The notes below the pieces were generated by a model, which was not told where the DNA came from, ran no database searches, and saw only the letters and a program-made list of their open reading frames with translations. A stretch of 64,000 nucleotides of DNA from Jeotgalicoccus aerolatus (GTDB lineage: Bacteria > Bacillota > Bacilli > Staphylococcales > Salinicoccaceae). This document shows positions 28,508 through 38,795 of the stretch, piece after piece. Both the position numbers and the translations under genes were made by a program. Position 1 is the stretch's first letter, and the number at the start of each line of letters is the position of its first letter. The stretch covers positions 682,001 through 746,000 of the forward strand of contig NZ_BMCN01000001.1 of the NCBI RefSeq assembly GCF_014635205.1. Direction: 5' to 3'.

Positions 28508-29258
28508 CTATAGCATCCTCCTCATTTAAGCCTCCAAAACGCCGTTCCCGCTTTTGATACTGAAGAATTAAATCATCCAGTTCATCGGTGGAAAATTCCG
28601 GCCACAGCGTATTTGAAAAGAACAGTTCGCTGTATGATGCCTGCCATAATAAGAAATTACTCAGCCGGTATTCACCTGAAGTTCTAATGATCATTTCAGG
28701 ATCCGGCATATTTTTAGTCATCAGATAATCATCGATCGTTTTGCTGTCAATATTATCGGCCTGCAGTCTGCCTGCAGATATATCAGCTGCAATATCTTTT
28801 ACTGCGCCGATTAATTCATCTCGGCCGCCGTAATTTAAAGCGAAAACAAGAGTGAGCCCCGTATTTTCAGCAGTTTTATCAATTGCTGTGCTGACAGCTT
28901 TACGCGTATGTTTTGGCAAGGCTTCGAAATCACCAATCGTTTTTACTTTTACATTTTTCTCAATTAATTCAGGCAAAAATGTACTTAAAAAATCGGTCGG
29001 CAATTTAAGCAGGTAGTTAACCTCGCTTTTTGGCCGTGCCCAATTTTCTGTTGAAAACGCATAGAGCGTTAAATATTTGAGATTAATATCCGCAGCATGT
29101 CTGACGATGCGCTTAACATTCTGCATTCCTTCATAATGACCTTTTATGCGCGGTAAATTGCGCAACTTTGCATATCTGCCGTTACCATCCATAATCATTG
29201 CAATATGTTCAGGTACTGGTCTCTCAATCAGGGATTTATCTTTAGTGGCTTTAAACAT
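28497..29258 (-). CDS. uppS: Undecaprenyl diphosphate synthase (isoprenyl transferase)
   Basis: This 253-residue cis-prenyltransferase makes the C55 lipid carrier for cell-wall precursors. It has the HIAMIMDGNGRYAKLRN motif (catalytic Asp in MDGNG), LYAFSTENWARP, and the C-terminal RTSGEYRLSNFLLWQ. I chose ATG 29258 because CGGAGG lies six bases upstream; the longer frame adds MARRIV through that site. It overlaps cdsA by 11 bases. Confidence 0.95.
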   Translation of the reverse strand: MFKATKDKSLIERPVPEHIAMIMDGNGRYAKLRNLPRIKGHYEGMQNVKRIVRHAADINLKYLTLYAFSTENWARPKSEVNYLLKLPTDFLSTFLPELIEKNVKVKTIGDFEALPKHTRKAVSTAIDKTAENTGLTLVFALNYGGRDELIGAVKDIAADISAGRLQADNIDSKTIDDYLMTKNMPDPEMIIRTSGEYRLSNFLLWQASYSELFFSNTLWPEFSTDELDDLILQYQKRERRFGGLNEEDAIDED

Positions 29259-29340
29259 GACAATCCTCCGTGCCAAATATGTATCTGTAGTTAATTTTTA
29301 TATACTTCTTCAATTATTTTATTTTAACATAGTTATATAA

Positions 29341-29370
29341 TAAAAAAACAGGTAAGTCCCCTTACCTGTT
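29341..29370 (-). terminator. Intrinsic terminator of frr
   Basis: AACAGGTAAG (29347-29356) pairs with CTTACCTGTT (29361-29370); on the minus strand seven Ts follow. Confidence 0.92.
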
Positions 29371-29377
29371 TGAGTAA

Positions 29378-29935
29378 TTATACTGCAAGAATATCTTGTT
29401 CTTTTGCGTCGCAAATTTTATCGATTTCTGCAATGTACTTATCAGTCAATTTCTGAACGTCATCAGTCAGACTTCTCAGCTCATCTTCTGAAATATTGCC
29501 GTCTTTTTCAGACGCTTTCAGTTCATCGTTGGAATCGCGGCGCACGTTACGGATGGCAACTTTAGCGTTTTCGCCTTCTTTACGCGCATCTTTAACAAAC
29601 TCTTTACGGCGTTCTTCTGTCAGCTGAGGTACAGTAATACGGATTAAAGTACCGTCACTCGTAGGGTTGACACCAAGGTCTGCCATTTGGATTGCTTTTA
29701 AGACACTGTCAACAGAGCTTTTATCGTATGGTGTAACAACAATCATACGCGCTTCAGGAACAGTAATGCTTGCCAGCTGATTAAGCGGTGTTGGTGCACC
29801 GTAGTAATCCACATTTACACGGTCAAGCATGCTTGAATTTGCAGCACCTGTACGGATAGATGCAAGTTCACGCTGCAGACTGTCAATTGTTTTTGACATC
29901 TTATCTTCAGATGTTTTCAGAACGGATTCACTCAT
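29378..29935 (-). CDS. frr: Ribosome recycling factor
   Basis: This 185-residue RRF splits post-termination ribosomes with EF-G. It contains the typical [23 protein letters not shown] and [20 protein letters not shown] segments and the [22 protein letters not shown] helix. The start at ATG 29935 follows TAGGAG. It lies 14 bases after pyrH and ends at a strong terminator. Confidence 0.96.
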   Translation of the reverse strand: MSESVLKTSEDKMSKTIDSLQRELASIRTGAANSSMLDRVNVDYYGAPTPLNQLASITVPEARMIVVTPYDKSSVDSVLKAIQMADLGVNPTSDGTLIRITVPQLTEERRKEFVKDARKEGENAKVAIRNVRRDSNDELKASEKDGNISEDELRSLTDDVQKLTDKYIAEIDKICDAKEQDILAV

Positions 29936-29949
29936 TTTAATATCTTCTC

Positions 29950-30675
29950 CTATTGCTTCGTAATTTTAGTGCCGATCGTTTCACCGGAAACAGCACGTTT
30001 AATATTACCTTCTTCTGTAATTGAAAATACCACAAGCGGGATGTCGTTGTCCATACAGAATGATGATGCAGTCGCATCCATCACCTGAAGATTTTCCTGT
30101 AACATTTCAATGTAAGTCAGATTTTCGAATTTAACAGCTGAGGAATCGTGTTTCGGATCTGCAGAATAAACGCCGTCGACGTTATTTTTACCCATCAGGA
30201 TAACATCTGCTTCGATTTCTGCTGCACGAAGTGCTGCTGTCGTGTCAGTTGAGAAGTACGGATTGCCGATACCTGCTGCAAATATAACTATGCGGCCTTT
30301 TTCAAGGTGACGAATCGCACGTCTTCTAATATAAGGTTCAGCAACTTGCTTCATTTCAATTGAAGTCAGCACTCTGGTTTCATGACCGAGCTGCTCTAAA
30401 CTGTCCTGCAAAGCTAAAGAATTCATAACTGTTGCAAGCATGCCCATATAATCAGCAGTCCCTCTGTCCATACCGAGATCACTGCCTACTTTTCCGCGCC
30501 AAATATTTCCGCCGCCGACGATAATTGCCATTTCTACGCCCATTTTCTGTGCTTCAGACACTTGTGACGCAATGTTTTTAATGACTACCGGGTTGATCCC
30601 AAAACCATCGTCACCAGCAAGCGCTTCTCCGCTGAGCTTTAGTACGATACGATTAAATTTAGAAGTTTCAGCCAT
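29950..30675 (-). CDS. pyrH: UMP kinase
   Basis: This 241-residue UMP kinase of the amino-acid-kinase family has LKLSGEAL near the N-terminus, [10 protein letters not shown], and [15 protein letters not shown] 30675 is preferred to the TTG at 30684, since AAAGGA is too close to the latter. It follows tsf across a terminator, so it may depend on read-through or its own promoter. Confidence 0.95.
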   Translation of the reverse strand: MAETSKFNRIVLKLSGEALAGDDGFGINPVVIKNIASQVSEAQKMGVEMAIIVGGGNIWRGKVGSDLGMDRGTADYMGMLATVMNSLALQDSLEQLGHETRVLTSIEMKQVAEPYIRRRAIRHLEKGRIVIFAAGIGNPYFSTDTTAALRAAEIEADVILMGKNNVDGVYSADPKHDSSAVKFENLTYIEMLQENLQVMDATASSFCMDNDIPLVVFSITEEGNIKRAVSGETIGTKITKQ

Positions 30676-30707
30676 GTTTTTCAATCCTTTTCATTGAATT
30701 TATTACT

Positions 30708-30734
30708 TAGAAAAAAAGACACCGAAGTGTCTTT
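30708..30734 (-). terminator. Intrinsic terminator of tsf
   Basis: AAAGACAC and GTGTCTTT close a stable TTCG tetraloop on the minus strand (30715-30734), followed by a T-run. Confidence 0.92.
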
Positions 30735-30743
30735 TAAATAAAT

Positions 30744-31622
30744 TTATTTTTTAACTTGTCCTAATACTTCATCAGCGAAGTTCTCTTCGCGTTTTTCCAT
30801 ACCTTCACCAAGTTCGTAACGTACGAAAGAACGCAGTGATGCATTTTTAGTATTTAGATATTGCTGTACAGTCTGATCAGAGTCTTTAACAAACGGCTGA
30901 TCAACGATGCAGATTTCTTCTAAGAACTTACGAACTCTTCCTTCAACCATCTTGTCGACGATTTTTTCAGGTTTACCTTCGTTTAAAGCTTGCTGACGCA
31001 ATACTTCACGTTCGTGATCAAGTTCAGACTGATCAACATCTTCACGAGATACATATTTAGGGTTAAGTGCTGCAGCGTGCATAGCAACGTCTTTAGCAAT
31101 TTCTTCATCAGTTGTACCTTCAACAACAGTTAACACACCGATGCGTCCGCCCATGTGCATGTACTGGCCGAATGCGTCGTTATCTGTTTTAGTTTCTACA
31201 GTGAAACGTCTGATGCTTAATTTCTCACCAATTGTTGCTACAGCGTTATTCATTACTGAAGTAACACTTTCACCATCAATTTCTGAGTTATATAGAGTTT
31301 CAACATCTGCAGGTTTAGTTGCAAGGATGTGAGATGCGATGTTTTTAACAAGTGTCTGGAACGCTTCGTTACGTGCAACAAAGTCTGTTTCAGAGTTAAT
31401 TTCAACGATTACTGCTTCATTGCCTTCAGAAGTAATGTAAACAGCACCTTCTGCAGCAATGCGGTCAGCTTTTTTAGCTGCTTTCGCAATACCGTTTTCA
31501 CGGAGGTAGTCGACTGCTTTGTCGAGATCTCCATCAGTTTCGATTAGCGCTTTTTTACAATCCATCATGCCAGCGCCTGTTTTTTCACGTAATTCTTTAA
31601 CTAATTTTGCTGAAATAGCCAT
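30744..31622 (-). CDS. tsf: Elongation factor Ts
   Basis: This 292-residue nucleotide exchange factor for EF-Tu has an N-terminal UBA-like domain with the signature [16 protein letters not shown] and the core segment [13 protein letters not shown]. The start at ATG 31622 follows GGAGG. It lies after rpsB across an attenuator-like terminator, the usual rpsB-tsf arrangement. Confidence 0.96.
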   Translation of the reverse strand: MAISAKLVKELREKTGAGMMDCKKALIETDGDLDKAVDYLRENGIAKAAKKADRIAAEGAVYITSEGNEAVIVEINSETDFVARNEAFQTLVKNIASHILATKPADVETLYNSEIDGESVTSVMNNAVATIGEKLSIRRFTVETKTDNDAFGQYMHMGGRIGVLTVVEGTTDEEIAKDVAMHAAALNPKYVSREDVDQSELDHEREVLRQQALNEGKPEKIVDKMVEGRVRKFLEEICIVDQPFVKDSDQTVQQYLNTKNASLRSFVRYELGEGMEKREENFADEVLGQVKK

Positions 31623-31646
31623 TGTTCAGTCCTCCATATAATTGTT

Positions 31647-31679
31647 TTAAAAAAGGTGATAAGTATTACGCTTATCACC
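31647..31679 (-). terminator. Terminator/attenuator between rpsB and tsf
   Basis: GGTGATAAG (31655-31663) pairs with CTTATCACC (31671-31679); TTTTTTAAAAC follows on the minus strand. It would lower tsf relative to rpsB. Confidence 0.88.
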
Positions 31680-31693
31680 AAGATTTCAATTAA

Positions 31694-32473
31694 TTATTGT
31701 GCGTTTTCTTCTTTAGTCTCAGCTGAAGCTTCTTCTTTTTCATCTTCTTTTAAGTCGATATTTTGTTCTGCTGCAACTTCTTCATCAGAAATTCCGCGCT
31801 GACCTTCTAAAACAGCGTCTGCCATTTTGCTTGTCATCAGTCTAACGGCACGGATTGCGTCGTCGTTAGCAGGGATAACGTAGTCAACTTCGTCCGGATC
31901 ACAGTTAGTGTCGACCATTGCGACGATAGGGATTCCAAGTTTTTTAGCTTCTGCAATTGCGTTGCGCTCTTTACGAGGGTCAACGATGAAAATAGCACTA
32001 GGCATTTTCTTCATGTTGCGGATACCGCCTAAGAATTTGTTTAAACGTGCATATTCTTTACGCAGTTCAACAACTTCTTTTTTAGGAAGTACTTCGAAGA
32101 TACCGTCAGCTTCCATTTTTTCAATTTCAGAAATTCTCTTAATACGTTTGCTGATTGTTTGGTAGTTAGTAAGGATACCGCCTAACCAGCGCTGGTTAAC
32201 GTAAAGCTGCCCTGCACGTTCAGCTTCTTCTTTTATAGCATCCTGTGCTTGTTTTTTAGTACCAACGAACAGAACTTGTCCGCCTTCTTCAGAGATTGAC
32301 TTAACGAAGTCGTAAGCCTCTGCAACTTTCTTAACTGTTTTTTGTAAGTCGATAATGTAGATGCCGTTACGTTCCGTGAAGATGTATCTGCTCATCTTAG
32401 GGTTCCAGCGGCGTGTCTGGTGTCCGAAATGTACACCTGCTTCAAGCAATTGTTTCATAGTAATTACTGCCAT
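31694..32473 (-). CDS. rpsB: 30S ribosomal protein S2
   Basis: This S2 protein of about 259 residues binds late to the 30S head-body junction. It begins [20 protein letters not shown] and contains [20 protein letters not shown] and [12 protein letters not shown]. The open frame extends to 32539, but those codons overlap the leader; ATG 32473 has TAGGAGGAAA upstream and the family N-terminus. An acidic C-terminal tail ([16 protein letters not shown] is its end) is present. Confidence 0.96.
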   Translation of the reverse strand: MAVITMKQLLEAGVHFGHQTRRWNPKMSRYIFTERNGIYIIDLQKTVKKVAEAYDFVKSISEEGGQVLFVGTKKQAQDAIKEEAERAGQLYVNQRWLGGILTNYQTISKRIKRISEIEKMEADGIFEVLPKKEVVELRKEYARLNKFLGGIRNMKKMPSAIFIVDPRKERNAIAEAKKLGIPIVAMVDTNCDPDEVDYVIPANDDAIRAVRLMTSKMADAVLEGQRGISDEEVAAEQNIDLKEDEKEEASAETKEENAQ

Positions 32474-32583
32474 GATTTGTTTCCTCCTAATTGGTTTATA
32501 CCTCCAGCATCGTGCTGAATAACCACCTGCTTCAGGCACCGGTTACTCCCATACTTTGCTGTGTGTATTTGGTCTTTTGACCG
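32474..32583 (-). ncRNA. Structured rpsB mRNA leader (candidate ribosomal protein leader)
   Basis: The leader can form AACC...GGUU closing an inner CCUG-AAG-CAGG hairpin, followed by a CAGC-ACGAU-GCUG hairpin, then the AGGAGG site. Such structure in a ribosomal protein leader suggests S2 autoregulation, but this is inference. Confidence 0.4.
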
Positions 32584-32589
32584 ATTAAT

Positions 32590-32618
32590 ACTATATCACA
32601 TATTTTCTTTGGCTGCAA
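32590..32618 (-). promoter_or_regulatory. rpsB promoter
   Basis: Minus strand: TTGCAG (32618-32613), 17-base spacer, TATAGT (32595-32590). Confidence 0.75.
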
Positions 32619-32620
32619 GC

Positions 32621-33391
32621 TTAACTCTCTTTGCGAAGTTCCGGCAGGAAGTCTTCTTTTTTAACTTTGATAAATGTCCCTTTCATACCTAATGAACGGG
32701 ATTCAATTACGCCTGCACTTTCAAGTTTGCGGAGGGCGTTAACGATAACTGAACGCGTAATACCGACACGGTCAGCCACTTTAGACGCAACGAGCAAACC
32801 TTCATCTGCATCGAGTTCATCAAAGATATGCTCGATTGCTTCGCGTTCTGAGTAAGATAAAGAACGGATTGCCATAGCAATACTCGCTTTATCGCGTGCT
32901 TTTTGTTCAACTTCTTCATTTTTCTCACGCATAATTTCCATACCGACAACAGTTCCTGAATATTCAGCAAGCACTAAATCATCTTCAGAGAATTCATTTT
33001 CTCTGCGGCCAAGCACTAAAGTACCGAGACGGTTGCCTCCGCCGTAAATCGGCACGATGCAAGTTTCAGAATCCTGATATGGATCTTCCGCCGGGAAAAT
33101 TGTTAAGTCATCTTCAAAGGCAATGTTTTCGCGCGTTTCAGTAATGCGCATAATTTGCTTCACATAGTATTCAGGGAACTGTCTGTTGTCGAGCATGTCG
33201 ACGATACGTTCATTTTCAATAGTCTGTACGACACCAATACCGAGCAGTTTACCTCTTTTTGAAACGATAAATGTATTACATTCCAAAATACGGCTTAACT
33301 TATCTGCGACTTCTTCGAAATCGACTTTAATGTTTGAACTGCCCTGGATTAAATTATTAATTTCACGTGTTTTTTGTAATAAGGTTGGCAT
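32621..33391 (-). CDS. codY: GTP- and branched-chain-amino-acid-sensing repressor CodY
   Basis: This 256-residue global regulator represses amino-acid, transport and adaptation genes when GTP and isoleucine are plentiful. It has an N-terminal GAF-like ligand domain ([16 protein letters not shown], then [18 protein letters not shown]) and a C-terminal winged helix ([21 protein letters not shown], about residues 204-224). It lies last in xerC-hslV-hslU-codY, as in Bacillus and Staphylococcus. Length (256-259) is standard. Confidence 0.96.
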   Translation of the reverse strand: MPTLLQKTREINNLIQGSSNIKVDFEEVADKLSRILECNTFIVSKRGKLLGIGVVQTIENERIVDMLDNRQFPEYYVKQIMRITETRENIAFEDDLTIFPAEDPYQDSETCIVPIYGGGNRLGTLVLGRRENEFSEDDLVLAEYSGTVVGMEIMREKNEEVEQKARDKASIAMAIRSLSYSEREAIEHIFDELDADEGLLVASKVADRVGITRSVIVNALRKLESAGVIESRSLGMKGTFIKVKKEDFLPELRKES

Positions 33392-33410
33392 GATATTTCA
33401 CTCCTGTTAA

Positions 33411-34790
33411 TTATAAAATAAATTCGCTTAAGTTTTTGTCTGTAGAAATATGGTCAAGTTTTGAATCGACGTACTGCTTAGTAATTTCAACATGTGCACC
33501 CTGCATGCCGCTCGCTTCAAACAGCAATTCTTCGAGCAGTGTTTCCAAAATGGTATGCAGACGGCGTGCACCGATATCGTCTGTCGATGAATTCACCTTG
33601 TAAGCAATCTCAGCCAGTGCTCTGATTGCTTCATCTGTAAATGACACCGTAACATCTTCAGTTTTCAGCAGTGCTTCGTACTGCTGAAGCAATGAATTTT
33701 TAGGTTCTTTTAAAATTCTTTCAAAGTCGTCTGTCGTCAGTTTATTCAGTTCAACGCGGAGCGGGAAACGCCCCTGCAATTCAGGAATCAGATCGCTCGG
33801 CTTGGCAACGTGGAATGCGCCGGCACCGATAAAGAGAATATAATCTGTTTTAATCGAACCGTATTTCGTCTGAACAGTAGAACCTTCGACAATCGGCAGT
33901 ATATCTCTTTGTACCCCTTCACGGGAAACATCTCCTGAGTTTTGGCTGCCTTTGGCAATTTTATCGATTTCATCGATAAAGATAATACCTGTCGTTTCTG
34001 CCAGCTGTATTGCTTCATCGTTGACGTTATCCATATCGATCAGTTTTTCAGCTTCTTCATCGATTAAGTACTGACGCGCCCGCTTAACAGTCATCGTCCG
34101 TTTTTGTTTTTTCTTAGGCATTAAGTTCTGCAACATGTCACCCATACCGTTGTTATCCATGCCCGGCATCATCATACCGAGCTGATTAGAACTTTCGGCC
34201 ACTTCAATCGTAACCTTTTCCTCTTCCAGCTGGCCGGCGAGGAGTTGAGACTTAATATCCCGACGTTTTAAGCGGATAGAATCATCGACCTCTTCTACTT
34301 CATCATCTTGATTTTGCTGGTTCATCAGCATTTCGAATGGATTATTGCTTTCCGGTTTCTTTTTCTTACGCCCCGGAGCCAGCAGGCCTGTCAATCGTTC
34401 ATTAGCTAAATTCTCAGCATCTTCTGCCACTTCGTTTTTCTTTTGATCTTTAACCATACGGACAGCACTGTCGACCAGATCTCTGACCATCGATTCAACA
34501 TCGCGGCCAACGTAGCCGACCTCAGTATACTTAGTCGCTTCAACTTTCGTATACGGGCTGCCGGTAATTTTAGCAATCCGTCTTGCAATTTCAGTTTTAC
34601 CGACACCTGTCGGTCCAATCATCAGAATATTTTTCGGAATCACTTCTTCTTTTAATTCATCATCGAGCAGCATTCTTCTGTAACGGTTGCGCATTGCGAT
34701 CGCTACTTTTCGCTTCGCTTCCGACTGGCCGACAATACTTTCATCGAGCCGTGCTGTAATTTCTTTTGGAGAAAGATTGTTGTTTGACAT
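33411..34790 (-). CDS. hslU: ATP-dependent protease ATPase subunit HslU (ClpY)
   Basis: This 459-residue AAA+ unfoldase feeds the HslV chamber. It has Walker [10 protein letters not shown] (about residues 54-62), Walker [13 protein letters not shown], a Met/Asn/Gln-rich I-domain (about 150-230, with [17 protein letters not shown]) and the C-terminal tail LSEFIL that docks into HslV. It lies 17 bases after hslV. Confidence 0.96.
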   Translation of the reverse strand: MSNNNLSPKEITARLDESIVGQSEAKRKVAIAMRNRYRRMLLDDELKEEVIPKNILMIGPTGVGKTEIARRIAKITGSPYTKVEATKYTEVGYVGRDVESMVRDLVDSAVRMVKDQKKNEVAEDAENLANERLTGLLAPGRKKKKPESNNPFEMLMNQQNQDDEVEEVDDSIRLKRRDIKSQLLAGQLEEEKVTIEVAESSNQLGMMMPGMDNNGMGDMLQNLMPKKKQKRTMTVKRARQYLIDEEAEKLIDMDNVNDEAIQLAETTGIIFIDEIDKIAKGSQNSGDVSREGVQRDILPIVEGSTVQTKYGSIKTDYILFIGAGAFHVAKPSDLIPELQGRFPLRVELNKLTTDDFERILKEPKNSLLQQYEALLKTEDVTVSFTDEAIRALAEIAYKVNSSTDDIGARRLHTILETLLEELLFEASGMQGAHVEITKQYVDSKLDHISTDKNLSEFIL

Positions 34791-34807
34791 TTATTTCACG
34801 CTCTCTT

Positions 34808-35335
34808 TTAATCGATTGTTTCTACTATTATATTACTGTTAGTAAACACACAGATCTCACTCGCTAAAGTCAGGCTGTCTCTGGCAATCGTTTCAGCACT
34901 GAGATCCGAACCGTGTTTTTTAAGTGCACGGCCGGCTGCCAGCGCGTAGTTGCCGCCTGAGCCGATTGCGAGAATGCCGTCATCCGGTTCGATGACCTCG
35001 CCCGTACCTGAAACGAGCAGCAGATTGTCTTTATCCATGACAATCAGCATTGCTTCCAGCTGGCGGAGAATTTTATCCCCCCGCCACTCTTTAGCCAGTT
35101 CCACAGCTGCACGCTGTAAATTGCCGTTGTACTCGTGTAAGTTCGCTTCAAACTTTTCGCTCAGCGTAAAAGCATCTGCTACACTGCCTGCAAAGCCGGC
35201 AATCACCTGGTCGTTGAACAGGCGGCGTACTTTTCTCGCCGTATGTTTCATTACGACCTGATTACCGAGCGTTACTTGACCGTCTCCAGCCATAGCCATG
35301 TTGTCTTTGTGTTTAATCGCAAAAATCGTCGTCAA
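34808..35335 (-). CDS. hslV: ATP-dependent protease proteolytic subunit HslV (ClpQ)
   Basis: This 175-residue peptidase of the proteasome beta fold begins [12 protein letters not shown], so the catalytic nucleophile would be Thr2 after Met removal. [11 protein letters not shown] and [12 protein letters not shown] are conserved. The start is TTG at 35335 with AGAGGTGA located in the end of xerC. Some staphylococcal HslV proteins carry a few extra N-terminal residues; here the start directly exposes the Thr. Confidence 0.95.
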   Translation of the reverse strand: MTTIFAIKHKDNMAMAGDGQVTLGNQVVMKHTARKVRRLFNDQVIAGFAGSVADAFTLSEKFEANLHEYNGNLQRAAVELAKEWRGDKILRQLEAMLIVMDKDNLLLVSGTGEVIEPDDGILAIGSGGNYALAAGRALKKHGSDLSAETIARDSLTLASEICVFTNSNIIVETID

Positions 35336-35340
35336 TTATG

Positions 35341-36195
35341 TCACCTCTTCTTATTACTCGGGTGTGCATTTAAATAAGTCTTTTTAAGCTGTTCAGTCGT
35401 TACATGCGTATAGCGCTGCGTAGTCGATAAAGACTCGTGGCCGAGCAAATCCTGCACTGCCCGTAAATCTGCTCCGTTGTTCAGTAAATGTGTTGCAAAC
35501 GTGTGCCTGAAAGTATGCGGATGAATATCGAGATGAAGTGCGCTGCGTTTAACAACCATATCAATAATATGACGCAGTCCGCGTACAGTCAGCGGTCCGC
35601 CTCTGTGATTGACCCACATCGCATCATTTTTGAGTATGTCTTCGCTGTATATATCCACATAGTTTTTCAATGCCTCCGCTGCACGGTCGTGAAACGGCAC
35701 AACCCGCCATTTCCTTCCTTTACCCAATACCCGAATCACCTGCACTGTAAAATCAATATCGCTTAATCTAAGCCCGATTAATTCAGATGCACGCATTCCT
35801 GTTGCGTAAAGCAGCTCTAGAATCGCCAAATCCCTTTCATACATCTTATGATCAGCATCCAGTGAATCAAAGAGCGCTTCAATTTCATTCGGATATAAAA
35901 AGTCAGGCAGCACTGCTTCTTTTTTCGGAAACGGCAAAGCCGCAAACGGATTAATATCGACGCAGTCCCTGTCAGCTAAATAATTATAATAGCTTCGGAG
36001 CGTCGATATCTTTCTGGAGACACTCGATTTTTCCAAGCCTCTCCCGTACAGCATTGCCAGGTAATTTCTTGCATCAATATATTTAAATGCTGGTACTGAT
36101 AAACTTTCTGTCTTTAAAAAAGTTATGAATTCATGAATATCATTATCATAACTTCTAATAGAATGATCTGAAAAATTGCGCTGATACTTAAGCAT
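35341..36195 (-). CDS. xerC: Tyrosine recombinase XerC (N-terminus probably begins upstream at ATT 36219)
   Basis: This tyrosine recombinase resolves chromosome dimers at dif with XerD. The core catalytic residues are visible: Arg in ATGMRASEL, HTFRH, and Tyr in TTQRYTH. The first ATG gives 284 residues starting MLKYQRNFSDHS, but family members have about ten more residues forming the first helix. In frame upstream of the ATG the sequence reads YVSDFLR, matching that helix. No ATG, GTG or TTG lies between the upstream stop and here; the only candidate is ATT at 36219-36217, with GAGGTG five bases before it. It heads the xerC-hslV-hslU-codY operon and uses a promoter at 36249-36277. Confidence 0.93.
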   Translation of the reverse strand: MLKYQRNFSDHSIRSYDNDIHEFITFLKTESLSVPAFKYIDARNYLAMLYGRGLEKSSVSRKISTLRSYYNYLADRDCVDINPFAALPFPKKEAVLPDFLYPNEIEALFDSLDADHKMYERDLAILELLYATGMRASELIGLRLSDIDFTVQVIRVLGKGRKWRVVPFHDRAAEALKNYVDIYSEDILKNDAMWVNHRGGPLTVRGLRHIIDMVVKRSALHLDIHPHTFRHTFATHLLNNGADLRAVQDLLGHESLSTTQRYTHVTTEQLKKTYLNAHPSNKKR

Positions 36196-36248
36196 CCTTA
36201 AAAAGTCACTGACGTAAATATCATCACCTCATTCTTTGTCTGAATTTT

Positions 36249-36277
36249 ATCATAATTTAAAATATTTATCCAAGCAA
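36249..36277 (-). promoter_or_regulatory. Promoter of xerC-hslV-hslU-codY
   Basis: Minus strand: TTGCTT (36277-36272), 17-base spacer, TATGAT (36254-36249). It predicts a short leader that ends at the GAGGTG site before ATT 36219. Confidence 0.7.
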
Positions 36278-36430
36278 TACAATATTCACTTGTTCGAATT
36301 TAAACAACATTAGCTATTTTAAACCATTTGCCGATAAAATGCACTTAATTGTACAAATATTTATAATTCAGTCAAAAATACATACAATGATAGCGCATAC
36401 ACGGAAATAAGGCTAAATTGGCGTGGTGAG
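36278..36430. other. A/T-rich intergenic DNA where trmFO would lie, no gene seen
   Basis: Between the xerC promoter and the palindrome pair there is A/T-rich sequence without a supported reading frame or hairpin. In Staphylococcus the tRNA methyltransferase gene trmFO occupies the topA-xerC interval; I see no remnant of it. Confidence 0.6.
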
Positions 36431-36558
36431 TTTGGGTCACACTGTCAGTCAAATAGGTTTGTCTGACACTGTGGGACTTTTATCTGGATAAATTCCAGTT
36501 TTACTCGTGAGTTTGGGTCACACTGTCAGTCAAATAGGTTTGACTGACACTGTGACCC
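36431..36558. repeat. Palindrome pair A (topA/xerC), two copies 81 bp apart
   Basis: Two near-identical hairpins lie at 36438-36473 and 36515-36558. The core is CACTGTCAGTCAAA, a four-base loop TAGG and the complementary arm. The second copy has 20-bp arms extending to GGGTCA/TGACCC with one C-C mismatch. A flank, GTGAGTTTGGGT, is also repeated, so the repeat unit is about 81 bp. Confidence 0.93.
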
Positions 36559-36573
36559 GAATATTATCCACTC

Positions 36574-36610
36574 ACAAAATAAAACACCGTACCTGACCGG
36601 GTACGGTGTT
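36574..36610 (-). terminator. Intrinsic terminator of topA
   Basis: AACACCGTACC (36583-36593) pairs with GGTACGGTGTT (36600-36610); TTTTATTTT follows on the minus strand. Confidence 0.92.
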
Positions 36611-36616
36611 CTCTTA

Positions 36617-38686
36617 TTAGCTTGCGTCTTCTGTGTAATCACAGTTTGTACATTTAACTTGTGCTTTTTTACCTTTTTTCGTTTCGACGAGATAGTGTTC
36701 ACATTTAGGGCAGTCTCTGCCGATTGGACGATCCCAAGATACGAAATCACATTCAGGATAGCGTTCGCAGCCGTAGAATATTCTGTTTCGTTTAGATTTA
36801 CGCTCGACGACTTCGCCTTCTTTACAAGTTGGGCATTTAACGCCGATTTCTTTAACGATAGCTTTCGTGTTACGGCAGTCCGGGAAGTTTGAACAGGCCA
36901 TGAACTTGCCGTAGCGTCCCATTTTATAAACCATAGGCGAGCCGCATTTCTCACAGTCTTCACCGACTGGTTCATCTTTGATTTCTATTTTTTCCATTTC
37001 TTCTTCCGCACGTTCGACCTGCGGACCGAAGCCTTTATAAAACTCATCGATCACCTGGCGCCATTCTTTTTCGCCTTCGGCTACTGAGTCTAAGTCTTCT
37101 TCCATATTGCGGGTAAAGGCAATATCGATAATATCAGGGAAGTACTCAACTACTTGTTCGTTAACAATTTCACCGATTTCTGTCGGGATAAATCGTTTCT
37201 GATCCATTTTCACATAGTTGCGTTTTTGAATCGTATCGATTGTCGGTGCGTAAGTAGACGGACGGCCAATCCCCGATTCTTCCAGTGTTTTAACCAGACG
37301 GGCTTCAGTAAATCTCGGCGGCGGCTGAGTGAAGTGCTGAGACGGATCGATTTTTTCCGAAGTCACCGTTTCGCCTTCGTTCATTTCCGGCAGTTTACTA
37401 TTTAAATCATCTTCACCGTCATCTGTGCCTTCGATGTAGATCTGCATGAACCCTTTGAATTTTATCGTCTGCCCAGTACTTCTGAACAGTACACCATTGT
37501 TGCTTAAGTCAATTTTTACCGTGTCGAGAATGGCAGGTGCCATCTGGCTCGCGATAAAACGATCCCAGATCAGCTTGTAAAGTCTATGCTGGTCTCGGCT
37601 TAAATATTGTTTCATATTATCTGGCGTACGAGCAGCCGATGTTGGACGAACAGCTTCATGGGCATCTTGCGATGATGCTTTGTTCGCCGTTTTCTGCGTG
37701 CCTGTAAATTCCTTGCCGTATGTTTCTTCTATTAAATCATACGCTTCATTTTTAGCCGTCGGAGATATGCGGGTGGAGTCCGTTCTCATATAAGTGATGA
37801 GCCCGACTGTGCCTTGTTTTTTAATATCGATCCCTTCATATAACTGCTGAGCCAGCATCATCGTTTTACGCGCTTTGAAATTTAACTTGCGCGCCGCTTC
37901 CTGCTGCAGTGATGACGTAGTAAACGGCTGAGCCGGGTTACGTTTTTTCTCTTTCTTCTCAACTGAATCGATATGGAAGTCTTTCCCGTCAATCTGATTC
38001 ATAACATTATCGACGTCTGCTTTAGTATTCAATTTCGTTTTTTGTTTATCTGATGCCAATTTATTAAATTTACCAGTAAATTTTGAACGTCCTGTTTTAA
38101 AAGTTCCTTCAATTGTCCAGTATTCTTCCGGAACGAATTTACGGATTTCATTCTCACGATCGATAATTAATTTTAAGGCAACCGATTGAACTCGTCCTGC
38201 CGATAAACCTTTTTTAACTTTTTTCCAGAGTACCGGAGAAATGTTATAGCCGACTAGACGGTCCAATATGCGGCGGGCCTGCTGAGCGTCTACCAGCTGC
38301 ATATCGATTTCAGATGGTGTTTTAAAACTTTCTTTTACCGCATCTTTTGTAATTTCATTAAAGACGACACGGTAATAATCATTATCTGGACCCAATGCGT
38401 GGCTTAAATGCCAGGCAATTGCTTCCCCTTCTCTGTCGGGGTCACTTGCCAGGAATACTTTCTTCGCTTTTTTTGCTTCTTTTTTTAATTCTTTCAGTAA
38501 TGGGCCTTTACCCCGAATTGTAATATATTTAGGTTCGTAATTATTTTCAGTATCGATTCCAGTTTGACTGCGCGGTAAATCTCTCACGTGTCCCATGGAA
38601 GCTATCACTTTATATCGTTTACCGAGGTACTTTTCAATTGTCTTTGCTTTCGCAGGTGATTCTACGATAACTAAATTGTCTGCCAC
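36617..38686 (-). CDS. topA: DNA topoisomerase I
   Basis: This 689-residue type IA topoisomerase relaxes negative supercoils. The Toprim domain ([22 protein letters not shown]; later [15 protein letters not shown]) and the catalytic Tyr in [14 protein letters not shown] (about residue 298) are present. At the C-terminus there are three zinc-ribbon units: CEKCGSPM...CSNFPDC, CPTCKEG...CERYPEC and CPKCEHYL...CTNC. The start is GTG 38686. It has its own strong promoter and terminator, so it is monocistronic. Confidence 0.96.
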   Translation of the reverse strand: MADNLVIVESPAKAKTIEKYLGKRYKVIASMGHVRDLPRSQTGIDTENNYEPKYITIRGKGPLLKELKKEAKKAKKVFLASDPDREGEAIAWHLSHALGPDNDYYRVVFNEITKDAVKESFKTPSEIDMQLVDAQQARRILDRLVGYNISPVLWKKVKKGLSAGRVQSVALKLIIDRENEIRKFVPEEYWTIEGTFKTGRSKFTGKFNKLASDKQKTKLNTKADVDNVMNQIDGKDFHIDSVEKKEKKRNPAQPFTTSSLQQEAARKLNFKARKTMMLAQQLYEGIDIKKQGTVGLITYMRTDSTRISPTAKNEAYDLIEETYGKEFTGTQKTANKASSQDAHEAVRPTSAARTPDNMKQYLSRDQHRLYKLIWDRFIASQMAPAILDTVKIDLSNNGVLFRSTGQTIKFKGFMQIYIEGTDDGEDDLNSKLPEMNEGETVTSEKIDPSQHFTQPPPRFTEARLVKTLEESGIGRPSTYAPTIDTIQKRNYVKMDQKRFIPTEIGEIVNEQVVEYFPDIIDIAFTRNMEEDLDSVAEGEKEWRQVIDEFYKGFGPQVERAEEEMEKIEIKDEPVGEDCEKCGSPMVYKMGRYGKFMACSNFPDCRNTKAIVKEIGVKCPTCKEGEVVERKSKRNRIFYGCERYPECDFVSWDRPIGRDCPKCEHYLVETKKGKKAQVKCTNCDYTEDAS

Positions 38687-38727
38687 TCTGCTGCCTCCTC
38701 ATTCACTTTTAATCTATTCAAGACCAA

Positions 38728-38757
38728 ATGATACACAGTCAAATTTTACTTTGTCAA
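38728..38757 (-). promoter_or_regulatory. topA promoter
   Basis: Minus strand: perfect TTGACA (38757-38752), 18-base spacer, TATCAT (38733-38728). Confidence 0.82.
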
Positions 38758-38795
38758 TGAAAATCGACTGAATAAAAATCCCGGCACAGCAAATT

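Noticed and set aside
34808-35335. Truncated HslV
   Set aside because: The TTG start places Thr at position 2 directly after Met, which is the functional arrangement; no missing segment is implied.
36526-36975. 149-residue minus-strand frame at the topA 3' end
   Set aside because: It is an alternate frame of the topA zinc-ribbon region that runs on through the terminator and palindrome.
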